Positions 47,883 to 55,994 of a stretch of 64,000 nt of DNA are shown here, piece by piece; the first letter of the stretch is position 1, and each line of letters opens with the position of its first letter. The stretch comes from Actinomycetes bacterium. GTDB taxonomy: Bacteria; Actinomycetota; Actinomycetes; Propionibacteriales; Nocardioidaceae. The position numbers and the translations under genes are program-made. The DNA is taken from the NCBI GenBank assembly GCA_023460975.1, contig JAEWOG010000076.1, forward strand, positions 1 to 64,000, given 5' to 3'. The notes beneath the pieces are model-generated. The model saw only the letters and a program-made list of their open reading frames with translations. It ran no database searches and was not told the origin of the DNA.

Positions 47883-47925
47883 TGCCTCGCTGGGCGCCGG
47901 TCTTCCGGTGCCCGCGCCCCCCTGT

Positions 47926-47995
47926 GCCCAAATTGGGGACAGTTGGAGGTGGTGGCGGGGCCACCGAATGACCTCCCAGTGTCCCCAAATTGGGC
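47926..47995. repeat. Imperfect 70-bp inverted repeat
   Basis: GCCCAAATTGGGGACA (47926-47941) and TGTCCCCAAATTGGGC (47980-47995) match with one mismatch; inner GGAGGT/ACCTCC and GGTGGC/GCCACC segments extend the stem. A related CCCCA-TTG-TGGGG lies at 47123-47135 on the other side of tetR. Possibly the tetR terminator or a binding site. Confidence 0.6.
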
Positions 47996-48054
47996 GCGGC
48001 GGCAGCTGGCGCCCCAACCCGGGGGAACAGGGGCCGGATGCCTTGGGCCCACCT

Positions 48055-48067
48055 CCCGGTGACCGGG
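48055..48067. promoter_or_regulatory. Candidate TetR-type operator upstream of the SDR at 48112
   Basis: CCCGGTGACCGGG, a perfect 6+1+6 palindrome ending 44 bases before the ATG and upstream of the -10 TAGGTT at 48099. Confidence 0.6.
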
Positions 48068-48098
48068 AAGCCGAGTGTGGCCTGCGTCTCACCGCGCC

Positions 48099-48104
48099 TA
48101 GGTT
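48099..48104 (+). promoter_or_regulatory. -10 element, leaderless start
   Basis: TAGGTT ends 7 bases before the ATG at 48112; no ribosome-binding site. Confidence 0.5.
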
Positions 48105-48111
48105 TCCCATC

Positions 48112-48897
48112 ATGATGACCTCGCCCCGCACCATCGCCGTGACCGGCGCCGCGTCCGGCATTGGCCGTGCGACCGCTGAGATCCTCCGAGCCCGCGGCGA
48201 CCGCGTGATCGACGTCGACCTGCGCGATGCCACGGTGACCGCAGACCTGTCGGACCCCGCGGGGCGCGACCACGCGATCGCCGAGATCCGCCGCCTCAGC
48301 GGGGGAGTCCTCCACGGCCTCATCACCTGCGCGGGTACCTCGGTTCCCTCCACGCTGATGGTCCGCGTCAACTTCTTCGGCACCACCCGACTGGTCACCG
48401 CACTGCAGCCCGAACTGGCCGCCTCGGGCAGCGGCCGGGTCGCGCTCGTCGCCTCGCTCGCCGCCACCCAGGGCACCGACGCCGAACTCGTGGCCGCCTG
48501 CCTGGCCGACGACGAGGACGCTGCCGTCGCTCGCTCCCGGGTCATCGAGGAGACCTCCGCGCACCCGTACGTGATCTACCCGAGCAGCAAGTGGTCCGTG
48601 GCCCGCTGGGCGCGCCACCTGGCCGTCGCGCCGGGGTGGGCGGACGCCGGCATCACCGTCAACACGGTCGGGCCCGGCGTGGTGCGTACGCCCATGACCG
48701 ACGACCTGTTCGCCAACCCCGAGATGAAGGCCGTGATGGACGCCGCCATGCCCTCGCCGCTGGGGTACGCCCAGCCCGAGGCCATCGGGGCCGCCCTCAC
48801 CTTCTTCGTCTCCGCGGAGGCATCCAACGTCACCGGCCAGACGCTGTTCGTCGACAGCGGGGCGGACGCCACCACACGCCCCGACCTGGCGCTCTGA
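48112..48897 (+). CDS. SDR family oxidoreductase (3-alpha-hydroxysteroid dehydrogenase-like)
   Basis: 261 aa, start at the first of two adjacent ATGs. Rossmann motif TIAVTGAASGIGRATAEILR, VIDVDLRDATVTADLSDP, LITCAGTS, VALVASLAATQGTDAELVAA and the catalytic YPSSKWSVARWARHLAVAPG (YxxSK). The insertion between the Ser strand and YxxSK and the short NAG region (CAGT) match the 3-alpha-hydroxysteroid dehydrogenase/carbonyl reductase group, which acts on steroids and small ketones. FVDSGADATTRP replaces FVDGG. Its operator-like palindrome suggests TetR control. Confidence 0.87.
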   Translation: MMTSPRTIAVTGAASGIGRATAEILRARGDRVIDVDLRDATVTADLSDPAGRDHAIAEIRRLSGGVLHGLITCAGTSVPSTLMVRVNFFGTTRLVTALQPELAASGSGRVALVASLAATQGTDAELVAACLADDEDAAVARSRVIEETSAHPYVIYPSSKWSVARWARHLAVAPGWADAGITVNTVGPGVVRTPMTDDLFANPEMKAVMDAAMPSPLGYAQPEAIGAALTFFVSAEASNVTGQTLFVDSGADATTRPDLAL

Positions 48898-48910
48898 CAC
48901 ACCCGCTCGG

Positions 48911-48956
48911 CACTTCGAGCCACGCACCGACCACTTCGAGCCCGTTCCCTTCGAGC
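48911..48956. repeat. Three CTTCGAGC direct repeats in the ABC-operon leader
   Basis: CACTTCGAGCC occurs at 48911-48921 and 48932-48942, exactly 21 bp (two helical turns) apart, and CTTCGAGC again at 48949-48956. They lie in the 195-bp stretch before the first permease and could be activator sites. Confidence 0.55.
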
Positions 48957-49018
48957 ACCCACCCGGCCAGACTGGATCTGGCCGTCACACCCGTACCCTC
49001 CCGAGAGACGTCTTCCTC

Positions 49019-49096
49019 ATGACTCCCACCCTCGCGACCCAGCACGAGCCATCCGGGCTCTCGCTTCCCGCGCCGCCCGATCGGGGCGTTCGATGA
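49019..49096 (+). CDS. Possible 25-aa leader peptide coupled to the permease
   Basis: ATG at 49019, stop TGA overlapping the permease ATG as ATGA. The product MTPTLATQHEPSGLSLPAPP, then DRGVR, is Pro-rich with no known match. GAGAG about 11 bases upstream is a weak ribosome site. It may couple translation of the ABC operon or be a chance ORF. It stands where the substrate-binding-protein gene would normally be. Confidence 0.3.
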   Translation: MTPTLATQHEPSGLSLPAPPDRGVR

Positions 49097-50049
49097 GTCT
49101 GCGCGCCGGGCTGACCCGGCTCGTGGAGCTCGTCACCGTCCTGTTCCTGGTCAGCCTCGGGGTGTTCTTCATGGTCACCCTGATCCCCGGCGACCCGGCC
49201 GTCGCCATCCTCGGCAGCGGCAAGCCGCCGGAGATGTACGCAGCCCTGCGTGACGAGCTCGGCCTGGACGACCCCTTCTTCACGCGGTACTTCGACTGGC
49301 TGGGGGGCCTGCTGACCGGTGACCTCGGGCAGTCGATCATCCCGCCGCAGCCCGACGTGTGGGACCGCCTGATGGCCGCGCTGCCCGTCAGCCTGCAGCT
49401 CGCGTTCATGGGTCTGGCCATGGCGATCGTCATCGCCGTCCCGCTGGCGATGTGGGCCGCGGCCAAGCCCGGTGGCGTCGTGGACCGCCTCATCAGCGCC
49501 TCGATGTTCGGCCTGCTCAGCGTGCCGTCGTTCCTGGCCGGTCTGCTCCTCATCATGCTGTTGGTCAATGAGTTGGGGATCTTCCCGCGCTCCCAGTGGG
49601 TGCGGCTCTCGGACTCGTTCGCCGGCAACCTGGAGCATGCCTTCCTGCCCGCGCTGGTGATCGCACTCAGCGAGGTCGCGGTCTTCACCCGGATCCTGCG
49701 CAATGACCTCGTGGTGACCCTGCAGGAGGACTTCGTGCTGTCCTCGCGCGCCAAGGGCATGCCGCCGTGGCGGGTCATGGTCGGCGACGCGCTGCGGCCG
49801 TCGTCGTTCACCCTGGTCACCCTGCTCGGCATCTCGACCGGACGCCTCATCGGCTCCACGGTCGTCGTCGAATACCTGTTCAACCTGCCCGGCATGGGGT
49901 CGCTCGTCGTCTCCGCGGCCCAGCAGGGAGACTTCCCCGTCGTCCAGGGGGCGGTGCTGACGACCGCGTTCATCTACGTCGTCATCAACTCGCTCATCGA
50001 CCTGTCGTACGGCCTGATCGACCCGAGGACTCGCCGTGTTCATGCCTGA
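49093..50049 (+). CDS. Peptide/opine-type ABC importer permease 1 (DppB-like)
   Basis: 318 aa, six membrane segments. The start LTRLVELVTVLFLVSLGVFF, MVTLIPGDPAVAIL is the DppB/OppB signature (IPGDP), followed by RDELGLDDPFFTRYFDWLGG, LLTGDLGQSI and the EAA-like loop LVVTLQEDFVLSSRAKGMPP. The C-terminal VVEYLFNLPGMGSLVVSA is also typical. It pairs with permease 2, two ATPases and the amidase downstream. The upstream substrate-binding protein of such operons is absent here. Confidence 0.92.
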   Translation: MSLRAGLTRLVELVTVLFLVSLGVFFMVTLIPGDPAVAILGSGKPPEMYAALRDELGLDDPFFTRYFDWLGGLLTGDLGQSIIPPQPDVWDRLMAALPVSLQLAFMGLAMAIVIAVPLAMWAAAKPGGVVDRLISASMFGLLSVPSFLAGLLLIMLLVNELGIFPRSQWVRLSDSFAGNLEHAFLPALVIALSEVAVFTRILRNDLVVTLQEDFVLSSRAKGMPPWRVMVGDALRPSSFTLVTLLGISTGRLIGSTVVVEYLFNLPGMGSLVVSAAQQGDFPVVQGAVLTTAFIYVVINSLIDLSYGLIDPRTRRVHA

Positions 50050-51079
50050 CAAGAACCATCTCCGGGGAACGGCCCGGACGCGCAAGCAGATGTTCGTCGA
50101 CGCTGCCGTACGGATCGTCATCGGTGTCGCGATCCTGATCGCCGGCCTCGTCGCCGGACTCGGCATCGTCGCCCCCGTCGCCGTGGTCGGTGGCATCGTG
50201 GTCGCGTACGGAGGCGTCAGTCGACTGGTGTGGGCATGGCGTCGCCGCAAGGTGGACCTGCTGCCGTACCTGTGCTCGGCGTGGCTGATCGCCCTCGTGG
50301 CGAGTGCAGTGCTCTCGCCGTGGTTGCCGCTGTCCGAGGCGCGCAACGCCACGATCGCGCTGACCGAGCCCATCTTCGCGGCACCGTTCGCTGAGCCCGG
50401 CCACCCGCTGGGCACCAACGGTGCTGGCCTCGACATGCTCGGACGAGTCCTGTACGGCGCCCGCGCCTCCCTCGTCATCTCGCTCACGGCCGTGACCCTG
50501 GGTGTCGTCGTCGGTGGGTTGATCGGCGTCGTGGCCGGCTACTTCCGCAAGGGCACCGACCGCGTCATCGGGATCCTCACGAACGCGGTGCTCGCGGTGC
50601 CGCCGCTGATCCTGCTGGTGGCGCTGGCGGCCATCCTCGACCCGACGATGCGCAACATGGCGCTGGCCCTGTCCGTGCTCACCATCCCGAGCATGGTGCG
50701 CATCGCCCGCGCCAACACGATCGCCTTCGCGCAGCGCGAGTTCGTCCTCGCCGCTCGCGCCCTCGGCGCGTCGCGCTGGCGGATCATGCTGCGGGAGCTG
50801 GTGCCCAATGTGGCGCTGCCGCTGATGTCGATGGCGATGGTGACCATCTCGGCCCTCATCGTGGCCGAGTCGTCGCTGTCCTTCCTGGGCCTGGGCATCC
50901 AGCAGCCCGAGCCGACCTGGGGAAACATGATCTCCGAAGCGCAGGCGGGCGACACCATGAAGGACCACCCCTTCATCGTGGTCGTGCCCGGTCTGTTCCT
51001 CTTCCTGACCGTGTTCTCCTTCAACCTGCTGGGCGAGAAGGCCCAGCGCCGATGGGACCCGAGGAGCGCGAAGCTGTGA
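50036..51079 (+). CDS. Peptide/opine-type ABC importer permease 2 (DppC-like)
   Basis: 347 aa from the GTG at 50036, overlapping permease 1 by 14 bases (ATG at 50042 is the alternative). The N-terminus carries an extra pair of hydrophobic segments (RIVIGVAILIAGLVAGLGIV, APVAVVGGIVVAYGGVSRL), unlike most DppC proteins with one. Then HPLGTNGAGLDMLGRVLYGA, RASLVISLTAVTLGVVVGGL, the EAA loop REFVLAARALGASRWRIMLR and LSFLGLGIQQPEPTWGNMIS, all typical of the family. Confidence 0.92.
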   Translation: MFMPDKNHLRGTARTRKQMFVDAAVRIVIGVAILIAGLVAGLGIVAPVAVVGGIVVAYGGVSRLVWAWRRRKVDLLPYLCSAWLIALVASAVLSPWLPLSEARNATIALTEPIFAAPFAEPGHPLGTNGAGLDMLGRVLYGARASLVISLTAVTLGVVVGGLIGVVAGYFRKGTDRVIGILTNAVLAVPPLILLVALAAILDPTMRNMALALSVLTIPSMVRIARANTIAFAQREFVLAARALGASRWRIMLRELVPNVALPLMSMAMVTISALIVAESSLSFLGLGIQQPEPTWGNMISEAQAGDTMKDHPFIVVVPGLFLFLTVFSFNLLGEKAQRRWDPRSAKL

Positions 51080-52095
51080 CCTCTCCACTGCTGGAGGTCA
51101 CCGACCTCCGTACGACCTTCCACACCCCGCGCGGTGACGTGGCCGCCGTCGACGGCGTCTCGCTGACGCTGGCCCCCGGCGAGACCCTCGGCATCGTGGG
51201 CGAGTCCGGCTCGGGCAAGTCCGTCCTCGGCCGCACGCTGATGGGTCTGATCACCAACTCGCCGACCACGACCGTCGAGGGCTCCGTACGCCTCGCCGGC
51301 CAGGACGTGCACGCGCTCTCGGCCAAGGAGCGCCGGCAGCTGTGGGGTCCCACGGTCGCGATGGTGTTCCAGGACCCGATGACCTCGCTCAACCCGGTCA
51401 AGAAGATCGGGACCCACCTCACCGAAACCCTGCGGCTGCACTTCAAGCTCGACCGCAAGGCTGCTCGGGAGCGTGCCGCTGACCTGCTGCGGCAGGTCGG
51501 CATCCCCGAGCCGGGGCGGCGCCTGGACCAGTACCCGCACGAGCTGTCGGGCGGCATGCGTCAGCGCGTCGTGATCGCGATGGCGTTGGCCTGCGACCCC
51601 CAGTTGCTGGTCGCCGACGAGCCCACCACGGCTCTCGACGTCACGGTGCAGAAGCAGATCCTCGACCTGCTCGCCTCGCTCGCCCAGGAGCGTCAGATGG
51701 CGATCATCCTGGTCAGCCACGACCTCGGCGCGGTGGCGGGGCGTACGGACCGCACCCAGGTCATGTACGCCGGTCGCGTCGTCGAGACGTCGCGGACCGC
51801 CGAGGTCTTCGACTCGCCCCTGCACCCGTACTCGGAGGCGTTGATCGCCTCGATCCCCAACCTCGACGCGGCGCCGCACACCAAGCTGCGTGCGATCGAC
51901 GGACGCCCGCCCAACATGGCTGCGCCGCCGCCGGGATGCCGGTTCGCGCCGCGCTGCTCGCGCGCCGAGGACGTGTGCCGTACGGAAATGCCGCTGCTGC
52001 GCGACCCGCGCCCGGGCGGCGGCGAGGTGGCCCACACGGCCGCCTGTCACCTGCCCCTCATCGAGGGTGCGCTCACGATCGGGAGGGACAACTGA
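51076..52095 (+). CDS. Oligopeptide-type ABC importer ATP-binding protein 1 (DppD-like)
   Basis: 339 aa from the GTG at 51076, which overlaps the permease stop as GTGA; GAGGAG (51061-51066) is 9 bases upstream. Walker A GESGSGKSVLGRTLM, Q-loop VFQDPMTSLNPVKKIGTHL, signature LSGGMRQRVVIAMALA, Walker B LLVADEPTTALDVTVQ, H-loop VSHDLGAVAG. The C-terminal oligopeptide-transporter extension has the Cys pattern GCRFAPRCSRAEDVC with a later ACHLP, thought to hold an iron-sulfur cluster in some relatives. Confidence 0.95.
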   Translation: MTSPLLEVTDLRTTFHTPRGDVAAVDGVSLTLAPGETLGIVGESGSGKSVLGRTLMGLITNSPTTTVEGSVRLAGQDVHALSAKERRQLWGPTVAMVFQDPMTSLNPVKKIGTHLTETLRLHFKLDRKAARERAADLLRQVGIPEPGRRLDQYPHELSGGMRQRVVIAMALACDPQLLVADEPTTALDVTVQKQILDLLASLAQERQMAIILVSHDLGAVAGRTDRTQVMYAGRVVETSRTAEVFDSPLHPYSEALIASIPNLDAAPHTKLRAIDGRPPNMAAPPPGCRFAPRCSRAEDVCRTEMPLLRDPRPGGGEVAHTAACHLPLIEGALTIGRDN

Positions 52096-53105
52096 TGGCC
52101 GGCAGCGGAACCTCGCACCTGCGCCCCGACGCCGAGCGGGTGCTCGAGATCAACGACATGGTCGTCGAGTTCCCCGTCGGCCGCGGGCAGGTCGTGCACG
52201 CGGTCTCCGGGCTCGACTTCGACCTGCTCCCTGGCGAGACCCTGGGCATCCTGGGTGAGTCGGGCTGCGGCAAGTCGACGGCCGGTCGCGCGGTCATGCA
52301 GCTGCCCGCGCCGACGCGCGGCACGGTGACGTTCAACGGCACCGAGCTCACCGACCTCCAGGGCACCGAGCTGCGCCGCAAGCGCGCCCAGCTGCAGATG
52401 ATCATGCAGGACCCGGTCTCGTCCCTGAACCCGCGGCGCAAGGTCAAGGACCTGGTCGCCGAAGGCCTGTCGGTGTGGGGCTTCGACCCCAAGTGGCACG
52501 ACGGCAAGGACAAGGACACCGTCGTACGGGAGATGCTGGCCGCTGTCGGCCTCGAACCCGACGTGGTGTGGGACCGCCGCCCGCACGAGCTCTCTGGTGG
52601 ACAGTGCCAGCGCGTGTGCATCGCCCGCGCCCTCATGATGCGGCCCAAGGTCATCATCTGCGACGAGCCCGTCTCCAGCCTGGACGTGTCGGTCCAGGCG
52701 CAGATCCTCAACCTGCTCGAGGACATGAAGGAGCAGTTCGGGGTCAGCCTCGTCTTCATCGCCCACGACGTGTCGGTGGTCAAGAACATCTCCGACCGCG
52801 TGATGGTGCTCTACCTCGGCAAGGTGTGCGAGGTGATCCCCGCAGACGGCATGCACGTGGCGGCCAAGCACCCCTACACCCGCATGCTGCTCGCCTCGAT
52901 TCCCGGCGAGGAGGACAGCGCCCACGCCGCGCTCGACTTCTCGGGCGCCAAGGCCACCGAGCTGCCCTCGCCGCTCGCCCCGCCGTCGGGCTGCCGGTTC
53001 CGTACGCGGTGCCCGCTGGCCACCGAGAAGTGCGCTGCCGAGGAACCCGTCCTGCGCGAGATCGCGCCCGGCCAGTCGGTGGCGTGCCACCACGTGGAGG
53101 TCTGA
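52095..53105 (+). CDS. Oligopeptide-type ABC importer ATP-binding protein 2 (DppF-like)
   Basis: 336 aa from the ATG at 52095, overlapping the previous stop (TGATG) with GGGAGGGA 6 bases upstream. Walker A GESGCGKSTAGRAVM, Q-loop IMQDPVSSLNPRRKVKDLV, signature LSGGQCQRVCIARALM (Cys instead of the usual R in the third variable position), Walker B VIICDEPVSSLDVSVQ, H-loop IAHDVSVVKNISDRVM. C-terminal extension with GCRFRTRCPLATEKC. It completes the transporter with DppD. Confidence 0.95.
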   Translation: MAGSGTSHLRPDAERVLEINDMVVEFPVGRGQVVHAVSGLDFDLLPGETLGILGESGCGKSTAGRAVMQLPAPTRGTVTFNGTELTDLQGTELRRKRAQLQMIMQDPVSSLNPRRKVKDLVAEGLSVWGFDPKWHDGKDKDTVVREMLAAVGLEPDVVWDRRPHELSGGQCQRVCIARALMMRPKVIICDEPVSSLDVSVQAQILNLLEDMKEQFGVSLVFIAHDVSVVKNISDRVMVLYLGKVCEVIPADGMHVAAKHPYTRMLLASIPGEEDSAHAALDFSGAKATELPSPLAPPSGCRFRTRCPLATEKCAAEEPVLREIAPGQSVACHHVEV

Positions 53106-53108
53106 AGC

Positions 53109-54536
53109 GTGAGCACCGCATTCGAGTCGTACGACGCCACCGCGCTCGCCGCGGCGATCCGCGACGGAGAGTTGAGCGCCCGTGAGGCCACCCAGGCCGC
53201 GATCGAGCGCATCGAGAAGCTCAACCCGACCCTCAACGCCGTCATCGGCACCCGCTTCGAGCAGGCCCTGGCCGAGGTGGACGCGGGTCTTCCTGCTGGG
53301 CCGCTGACGGGGGTGCCGACGCTGGTGAAGTCGCTGGGAGCCGACGTGGCCGGCCTGCCGACCACCCGCGGCAGCCGGCTGTGGGCCGACGACCTCAAGA
53401 CGGCCGACTCGGAGTTCGTGCGCCGGATGAAGGAGGCGGGGATGGTGGTGCTGGGCACCACGAACACCCCCGAACTCGGCAAGAGCGCCTCCACGGAGCC
53501 GATCCTGCACGGCCCCACGCCGAACCCGCGCGACCTGACCCGCTCCGCCGGAGGCTCCTCGGGCGGCTCCGCCGTCTCGGTGGCCAGCGGCATGGTGCCG
53601 GTCGCGCACGCCAACGACGGCGGCGGTTCGATCCGGATCCCCGCTGCGGCCAACGGCCTGTTCGGCCTGAAGCCGTCGCGAGGCCGGGTGCCCAACTTCC
53701 CGAACCCGGTGGCGTTCTCCAACCTCACCTCGGCGCAGCTCGTGGTGAGCCGGTCGGTGCGCGACACGGCGGTCATGATGGACGTCGGGTCGGGCAACCT
53801 GCGCGGCGACGTGTTCGGCTTCGGCGTTCGCGAGCCGGGCTCGACCACCTTCGTCGACGCCCTGGGCCGCGAGCCCGGGCGGCTGCGGTTCGGGATGGTC
53901 ACCGAACTCGTCAATGGCCCCGACGTCGACCCGGAGGTCGCGGAGAACACCCGCAGCGCGGCCCGCGTACTGGAGGGGCTGGGGCACGAGGTCGTCGAGA
54001 TCGAGGCGCCGTGGGACACGACGGCCGCCATGGCGGTCAGCGGCCAGCTCATGGGCCTGTCCCTGGTCAACTCCGTCGAGGCGCGGCTCGCTCAGCTCGG
54101 CCGTGAGCTGCGCGAGGACGACCTGGAGCCCTTCAGCAAGGTGATGCTGGAGTACTACGGCACCCTCACGGGCAGCCAGGTCGGCGAGGCCCTCGTCGGC
54201 GCCGAGCAGCTCGCGTGGAACGTTTCCGAGGTGTACGACCAGGTCGACCTGCTGCTCACGCCGACCATGTGCGTCAAGGTTCCCGAGCTGGGCTTCCTCG
54301 ACATGCAGCGCCCGGAGACCCTCTGGGAGCGGGGCACGATGCTGTCCGGGTTCACGGGTGTCTTCAACGTGACTGGCGCGCCTGCGATGTCCCTGCCGTA
54401 CGGAACGGACAGCAACGGGATGCCGATCGGCGTGCACGTGGTGGGCCCCCTCGGCTCGGAGGCGCAGTTGCTCTCGCTGGCGGCTCAGTTCGAGTCCGCG
54501 GCGCCGTGGGAGCTCCTCGCGCCCTCGATCGGCTGA
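53109..54536 (+). CDS. Amidase signature family amidohydrolase
   Basis: 475 aa from a GTG with GGAGG 8 bases upstream. Ser-cisSer-Lys triad: Lys in GVPTLVKSLGADVAG (about residue 72), the cis-Ser in SAGGSSGGSAVSVASG (about 150) and the nucleophile in NDGGGSIRIPAAANGLFGLK (about 175). It hydrolyses an amide bond, most like 6-aminohexanoate-cyclic-dimer hydrolases and aryl acylamidases of actinobacteria. Three bases after the importer's second ATPase, so the probable job is to cleave an imported amide or small peptide. The GatA relatives are excluded by the context (no gatB/C). Confidence 0.9.
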   Translation: MSTAFESYDATALAAAIRDGELSAREATQAAIERIEKLNPTLNAVIGTRFEQALAEVDAGLPAGPLTGVPTLVKSLGADVAGLPTTRGSRLWADDLKTADSEFVRRMKEAGMVVLGTTNTPELGKSASTEPILHGPTPNPRDLTRSAGGSSGGSAVSVASGMVPVAHANDGGGSIRIPAAANGLFGLKPSRGRVPNFPNPVAFSNLTSAQLVVSRSVRDTAVMMDVGSGNLRGDVFGFGVREPGSTTFVDALGREPGRLRFGMVTELVNGPDVDPEVAENTRSAARVLEGLGHEVVEIEAPWDTTAAMAVSGQLMGLSLVNSVEARLAQLGRELREDDLEPFSKVMLEYYGTLTGSQVGEALVGAEQLAWNVSEVYDQVDLLLTPTMCVKVPELGFLDMQRPETLWERGTMLSGFTGVFNVTGAPAMSLPYGTDSNGMPIGVHVVGPLGSEAQLLSLAAQFESAAPWELLAPSIG

Positions 54537-54542
54537 GGCCCC

Positions 54543-55244
54543 ATGGTCGACCAGCCGCCCGACGTCCTCGGCGGCCTCGCCGATGTGGGCCGGGTCTTCT
54601 TCTCCTTCCCGGAGGTCCTCGACCCGGCCCGTCACCGCGACTACAACGCGTGGCATCAGCTTGACCACCTGCCGCAGAACCGGGCCCTGCCCGGGGTGCG
54701 TCATGGTGAGCGGTGGGTGCGGACGCCTCGGTGCCGGGAGGCGTCCTGGCGCAGTGCTGACGCTGCGGCTGACGACTTCGATGCCGCCCAGTACGTCGCG
54801 ATGTACTGGTTCGCCGACCCGGTGGAGGCATCCGTACGGGAGTGGTTCCGGCTGGGCGAGCAGACCGAGGAGATCGGTCGCCGCCCCGAGGTGGCGTGGA
54901 CCCGGCGCCGGTTCACCGGGTTCGCCAACCCGACCGGCGGCGCGGCTGCCGACGGGGTGGCTGTGACGGCAGGCGCGGTGCCTTTCCTCCCTCACGCGGG
55001 GGTGGTGCTCGAGGTCGGTGTCGAGGCGACCCGCGATGTCGCTGAGCTGGCTGTCGAGCCGGGCGTGCTGGGCGCCTGGGCCTTCGCGGGTACGGGCCGA
55101 CACGAGGGGCTGTCCCTCACCCTGTCGTGGTGCGCCGCCGATCCGGTCGGGGTGAGTCTCGCGCGCAGCCGTACGGACGGCTTGCTGCTGCGTACGGGCC
55201 TGGAGGTCGTCACGCCGGGGGCGTGGGACTGGTTCGACGCATGA
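54543..55244 (+). CDS. Conserved protein of unknown function, EthD/dimeric-barrel-like N-terminus
   Basis: 233 aa. FFSFPEVLDPARHRDYNAWH, QLDHLPQNRALPGVRHGERW resembles an EthD or stress-responsive alpha/beta-barrel half with WHxxxHLP; VAMYWFADPVEASVREWFRL continues the same fold. The second half (AGAVPFLPHAGVVLEVGVEA, LSLTLSWCAADPVG) could be a second such half. Function unknown; it lies between the amidase (6 bases) and the permease (ATGA overlap) and so is part of that operon. RBS is weak. Confidence 0.7.
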   Translation: MVDQPPDVLGGLADVGRVFFSFPEVLDPARHRDYNAWHQLDHLPQNRALPGVRHGERWVRTPRCREASWRSADAAADDFDAAQYVAMYWFADPVEASVREWFRLGEQTEEIGRRPEVAWTRRRFTGFANPTGGAAADGVAVTAGAVPFLPHAGVVLEVGVEATRDVAELAVEPGVLGAWAFAGTGRHEGLSLTLSWCAADPVGVSLARSRTDGLLLRTGLEVVTPGAWDWFDA

Positions 55245-55957
55245 CGACCCTGCTCCTGGCGGCCGGCGTCTTCGTGCTGGCTGGCGTGGTGCAGGCGCTG
55301 TCCGGGTTCGGGTCCGCGCTGGTCTCGGTGCCGTTGCTCGCGGTGGTGCTGGGGCCGGCCGAGGCGATCGTGCTGAGCGTCCTGGTGGCGGTCGTGCTGT
55401 CCTCGTGGGCCGCGGTCCGCGAGCGTGAACACGTCGAGGTTCGCCCCGCGCTGCGGCTGTTGCTGTGGGCCCTGCCGGGACTGCCACTGGGCCTGCTCGT
55501 GCTCCGGCTCGCCTCGGAACACACCGTGACGCTGCTCGTGGGCGGCGTGGTGATCGTGGCCGCCCTCCTGCTGGGGGCGGGGCTGCGGCTGCCCGAGAAC
55601 AGGGCCACCCACGCCGGTGCCGGAATCGTCAGCGGCGTCCTCCTGACCTCGACCGGCCTCAACGGACCGCCGCTCGTACTCGCGCTGGCCGGCCGCAGCG
55701 GTCCCCGCGCGACCCGGGCCACGTTGCAAGCCGTGTTCGCGGGGCAGGACCTGCTCGCCCTCGTGGGCTTCGCCCTCACGGGACTGCTCGCGCCGTCCCT
55801 GGCGCCGTACGCCGTCGCCGGGATCATCGGCATTCGCGTCGGCTGGGCCCTGGGCGGGGTGGCCTTCAACCGGCTCTCGCCCGGCGGCTTTGACCGGGTC
55901 GTACGAGTGGTGTTGCTCCTCAGCGGCCTCAGTGCGGTGGCGTCAGCTCAGCGGTGA
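55241..55957 (+). CDS. TauE/SafE family membrane permease
   Basis: 238 aa, seven to eight predicted membrane segments. MTTLLLAAGVFVLAGVVQAL, SGFGSALVSVPLLAVVLGPA is the family's first repeat (QALSGFGSALVSVPLL), and HAGAGIVSGVLLTSTGLNGP starts the second. The SGFG and TGxNGP motifs are diagnostic. Members export sulfite, sulfoacetate or other organic anions. In this context it may export a product of the amidase pathway, but that is a guess. Confidence 0.9.
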   Translation: MTTLLLAAGVFVLAGVVQALSGFGSALVSVPLLAVVLGPAEAIVLSVLVAVVLSSWAAVREREHVEVRPALRLLLWALPGLPLGLLVLRLASEHTVTLLVGGVVIVAALLLGAGLRLPENRATHAGAGIVSGVLLTSTGLNGPPLVLALAGRSGPRATRATLQAVFAGQDLLALVGFALTGLLAPSLAPYAVAGIIGIRVGWALGGVAFNRLSPGGFDRVVRVVLLLSGLSAVASAQR

Positions 55958-55994
55958 CGCGGGGGTGTCGGGCGTTCCGGCCTTGCTGGGCGTG

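Noticed and set aside
52047..55487. 1146-aa minus-strand ORF antisense to the ABC/amidase operon
   Set aside because: Low-complexity His/Arg/Gly-rich translation with no motif; all plus-strand genes beneath it are well supported.
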